A stretch of DNA of 64,000 nucleotides from Dillenia suffruticosa (taxonomy: Eukaryota > Streptophyta > Magnoliopsida > Dilleniales > Dilleniaceae): positions 31,008,761-31,072,760 of the forward strand of contig JAVTVX010000012.1 of the NCBI GenBank assembly GCA_033439265.1, in the 5' to 3' direction. The position numbers were made by a program, and so were the translations under genes. Below the pieces are notes generated by a model. It saw only the letters and a list, made by a program, of their open reading frames with translations. It was not told the DNA's origin and ran no database searches. Of this stretch, positions 60,780 to 64,000 are shown in pieces. The number at the start of each line of letters is the position of its first letter. Within the stretch, counting starts at the first letter, position 1.

Positions 60780-61930
60780 AAGTTGGGGCATAAGGCCACC
60801 TATTATGCCATCATCAATGGTGATCTCTACAAGAAATCCTACACCCATCTGTATCTGAAGTGCCTGACATCGAGGAAGGGAACTACGCTCTCATCCACGA
60901 GCGAATATGCGGTAGTCACTTGGACACCTGAAATCTACGAAATAAACCCTTCGGCAAGGGTACTACTGGCCAACCCTGAAAGTCGATGCGGATGACTATG
61001 TCAAAAGATGCGACAGGTATTAGCACTTCTCATCGATGCCACACCAACCTTCCACCTGCCCAATAGCCAGTGCATGACCGTTCACTTAATGGGGAATGGA
61101 CATCCTAAAATTGTTGCCCCCTAGTGATCGGGCAGCAAAAATTCTTAATCATGGTCGTAGACTATTTGATGAAGTGGGTAAAAGCTGAATCATTAGCTTA
61201 GATCACATTTGGCAAGATACAATATTTCGTGTGGACATCCATCATCACCAGATTCGACATACCTCACATCCTAATCATGGACAACGACAAGTAGTTGAAC
61301 AACAAAAGCTTTCGAGATTTCTGCAGTAGGTTGCAGATCCAACACCACTTTATTGATGTTGCCTACCCACAAACCAATGGTCTCGCAAAGATAACCAATC
61401 AAACGATCTTACAAGGGCTAAAAGTCGCGCCGGATGAGATAAAAAACTATTAGGTAGACGAACTCTATAACATCCTTTGGGATTATCGAACAATGCCTTG
61501 AAGGGTAACTGGGGAGATATCGTTCAGCCTAACATATGGTTGCGATGTGATGATAGCAGTTGAAATTGGGATTCACTCACTAAGGGTAGACCCATACAAA
61601 AAAGAACAGAATGAATCCATGTTGTGCGAACGCATAGACTTACTTCCCAAGCTAAGGAAAACTACCTCTTTCAAATGACCAATTATCAACAACAGACAAC
61701 AAGGTATTACAACCGATGCATCAAAACCAAAATGTTCACACAAGGCGACTGATACTCGAAAAGGTGGAAACTACCAATCAACCCCAACTAGTAGGCAAGC
61801 TAGCGCCCAATTGAGAAGATCCTTACAAGATACACTCAAAAGTTCGCTTAAACACTTATCGCATCAATCACCTAAATGGCTCAACCATACCCAAAACGTG
61901 AAATTTTGAGAACCTGTGCATCTATTATCA
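60780..61930 (+). pseudogene. Gypsy integrase remnant
   Basis: The N-terminal zinc-binding region is GDLYKKSYTHLYLKCLT. The core contains LIMDNDK (second Asp near 61275) and FIDVAYPQTNGLAKITNQ, where the catalytic Glu after NGLA is Lys (codon 61387-61389). The C-terminal part reads RVDPYKKEQNESMLCERIDL and KLAPN, then YRINHLNGSTIPKT. Multiple stops are present. Confidence 0.8.
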
Positions 61931-62054
61931 ATAAAAGTCAATACCCTATCGAACGAACATATCTTGCTCTCACATAATCGAACGATTAAGTAAAACCCTT
62001 GTAGTCCTTTATCTTATTGTGCTAACTATCAATCTGCCCTTATGCTTTACTGGA

Positions 62055-62475
62055 TATGCCGTTAGTAAGGAATCTATCTCCCCAATCAGGTAAGTATCAT
62101 CCCATCCTCCCGAACGGACATCACCCAGGATTTATTTCCCTGAATGGACAAATATCATCCAATCCTTTCGAACGGAGTCTATTGTTAAGTATCTATCTCT
62201 TCGAATGGGTAAATATCGCTTAATCCTCCCAAACGAGACTTATCGTTAGTGATCTATCTTCCTAAATGGGTAAATATCATCCCATCCTCCCGAACAGAGC
62301 CTATCGTTAGGGATTTATCTTCCCGAACGGATAAATATTGTCCCGTCCTCCTAGACGGAGTCTATCGTTTGGGATTTTTCTCCCCGAATGGGCATACATC
62401 GCCTGGTCCTCCCAAACGGAGTTTATCATTGGGATTTATCTCTCTGAATGTGCAAACATCATTCTGCTTGTCAAG
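62055..62475 (+). repeat. 61-bp tandem repeat array inside the Gypsy 3' region
   Basis: CTATCGTT-type starts fall at about 62118, 62179, 62240, 62301, 62362 and 62423, a 61-base period. Each unit reads like GGGATTTATCTTCCCGAACG followed by ATCATCCCATCCTCCCGAAC. About seven copies occur, in the same position as the 93-bp array of the left element. Confidence 0.88.
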
Positions 62476-63740
62476 TGAAGATGCTGATAACAAGGGATGA
62501 GCCTTTAAGTCAGTGTACATGGCCCTCTCACTCGATTAAGCTCTCGAACTAACTAAATCTCCTGCTCAAGCAAAATCACTCTCTCAGTCAAAGATTATAT
62601 GAAGGACGAAAGAACAACATCGTCCCAGCAAGAAAGCCAACCAACCATGAAGTTTCCTATCTGTCAGATCCTATCGGTTAAGTCATTTGCTCAACGTTCC
62701 AGTGCTCATCATACACATCAACAGACTGTAGGCAACGAGATGATCATCCAATAGCAAGATTGACATGTAACAAAAAACTCTTCTTTTATTCCAATACGAT
62801 AAACACATACACATTCCGATACAATGCAAAGAGAATCTACAAGTCTCTAAGTCAGACCGAGTTATATAGAAAGAAATATAGGAGGAATCTACTGTAGAAA
62901 ACTAATCCAATATAAGTCAAGAACTGGAAGAAGCTCCATGACTCATCGACATTACACAACCGGACCACAAGAGTCTCCATAGTCTGTCAAACCACCCCTG
63001 AGCGGTAGAGTTGAGGAGGGTAAAAACTGTAAACTTTTCCCAACAGAAGCCGGAAAGGATTTTGAGAAAGTAGGAATTGGCAAAAAAAGAGACCGAAAGG
63101 ATGCACCACGTCTCCAACCAACTCCCAACTCCTCTTATTGCTCTACCTTATGGAGTATCAAGAAGTATCTTAGACAACCTTTGCTATACCAAGCGATTGG
63201 ACGATGGTTTTGACCTTGGAAAGAGAGTTTCCTCTACGGGCAAATATCTCTCTCTTCACAAGGTCGAGAACTCTGATGAGAACGCCAACGGTTTCCACTA
63301 TGACGCTTGAACACCAAACGACATGGTAGAACCTCACGTTAGTAGCCCCATCTTTAATGGAATCTCGCATCGATAAAAGTTTCCTAAACTGCAGGGTTTT
63401 ATGGTTTAAAACCGATAGTTAAGATATCTTTTATAAATGCAAACTCTCAGTAGTGGAAATTCACAGAATCACTTATGAAAGTATGCAAGATCTCTATGGA
63501 ACGATGCTAGGTCATACAAGCCGTATTTATAGTCGCGGAGACGTGATCCTTGCAATCTTAAGCAGACGAAATGATCCAACGAGAAACATGCACAATGAAT
63601 GAGGAGTCTCAACTTTTTAACTTCCCCATGAAGCATTTATTTCAGAATCATTACTTGAGGGATAAGCACATTTACGCTCTCACGTTCTTTTCAGTAACAA
63701 CTTTTGATTTAATCCATATGCCTCTCTTTCGAAATGACAT

Positions 63741-64000
63741 AAGGGTAGGGTTAAATGATAGTAGGTGGCCCAAATCATGTGGAGTCCAAAGGCAGCCAGA
63801 CCCACAAATGTCAACAAACTCTCTCGGTGCTCACCAATCACTTCTGTCTATAGTTAAATGCTCGGCACCTCGACCAACCGGTCCCTAAACCTCCTTGCAC
63901 CCGGTATGAGTTACCTAATCCATTGAGACAATATTCACTTTTCTAAAAAAAAGGGAGAATCTTACGCAAATGGAAAAGAAAATCTATAACCGTAGCCGAT
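63741..64000 (+). mobile_element. Polypurine tract and start of the 3' LTR, cut by the window end
   Basis: AAGGGTAGGG (63741-63750) precedes TGATAGTAGGTGGCCCAAAT at 63756. From there the sequence aligns with the 5' LTR (AAATCATGTGG, ATCACTTCTGTCTATAG, AATATTCACTTTTC). About 245 of some 680 LTR bases are visible. Confidence 0.7.

Larger units (their letters stand above)
57746..64000 (+). mobile_element. Degenerate Ty3/Gypsy Tat-lineage retrotransposon, 3' end beyond the window
   Basis: The order is 5' LTR, short leader, protease remnant, reverse transcriptase, RNase H, a second archaeal-type RNase H, integrase, a 61-bp tandem array, polypurine tract and the start of the 3' LTR. PR-RT-RH-INT order defines Ty3/Gypsy, and an extra RNase H before the integrase is a mark of the Tat group. 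The leader passes straight into the protease region, so gag is missing. Stops and frameshifts are everywhere, so no protein is made. The LTRs differ greatly, pointing to an old insertion or a chimera. Confidence 0.88.

Noticed and set aside
60540..60995. 151-residue frame as an independent gene
   Set aside because: It reads through the second RNase H tail into the integrase N-terminus of the dead Gypsy element.

Overview
The window is nuclear DNA from a flowering plant, most likely a eudicot. It has AT-rich intergenic DNA, plant-specific families (an IDA-like peptide, a DUF642 cell-wall protein), U2-type introns in every multi-exon gene, Ty3/Gypsy elements of the plant Tat type and many decayed small transposons. 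No bacterial-style operon, CRISPR array, rRNA or tRNA was seen.

Layout: 1-2408 is the 3' end of a Tat-like Gypsy element (pol tail, 93-bp tandem array, LTR). A single-exon secreted-peptide gene of the IDA-like type lies at 4823-5221 (-). 7642-11395 is a non-autonomous LTR element with a small inverted-repeat transposon in its 5' LTR. MNS3 (ER-type alpha-1,2-mannosidase, 6 exons) spans 11988-21220 (+), and two exons of a KHA-like domain lie antisense just past it (21718-22137, -). Prefoldin subunit 6 is at 24200-26778 (-), with a GC-AG first intron. A GPI-anchor-type DUF642 gene covers 29985-35048 (+). A LARP6 gene covers 35870-46648 (+). A decayed MraY-like fragment is at 47655-47900 (+). NSA2, a 60S ribosome-assembly factor, is at 48784-52828 (+). 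53000-57745 is AT-rich repeat-laden DNA with a fold-back structure. From 57746 to the window end lies a second, long-dead member of the same Gypsy family, with pol domains in the order PR-RT-RH-aRH-INT.

The genes are unrelated housekeeping or cell-wall functions and do not form a pathway: N-glycan trimming, tubulin/actin chaperoning, cell wall, RNA binding, ribosome assembly. Exon coordinates were reconstructed by hand from reading frame, splice-site sequence and family similarity. In MNS3, PFD6, DUF642, LARP6 and NSA2 every junction keeps the frame.

The most unusual observation is in LARP6. A recent ~1.6-kb tandem duplication repeats six consecutive exons (wing end, RRM-like region, linker). 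Every duplicated exon is open, all splice sites are intact in both copies, and both block borders are phase 0, so the gene could encode a 501-residue protein with two RRM-like modules after one La motif instead of a 350-residue protein. An assembly or haplotype artefact is the main alternative.
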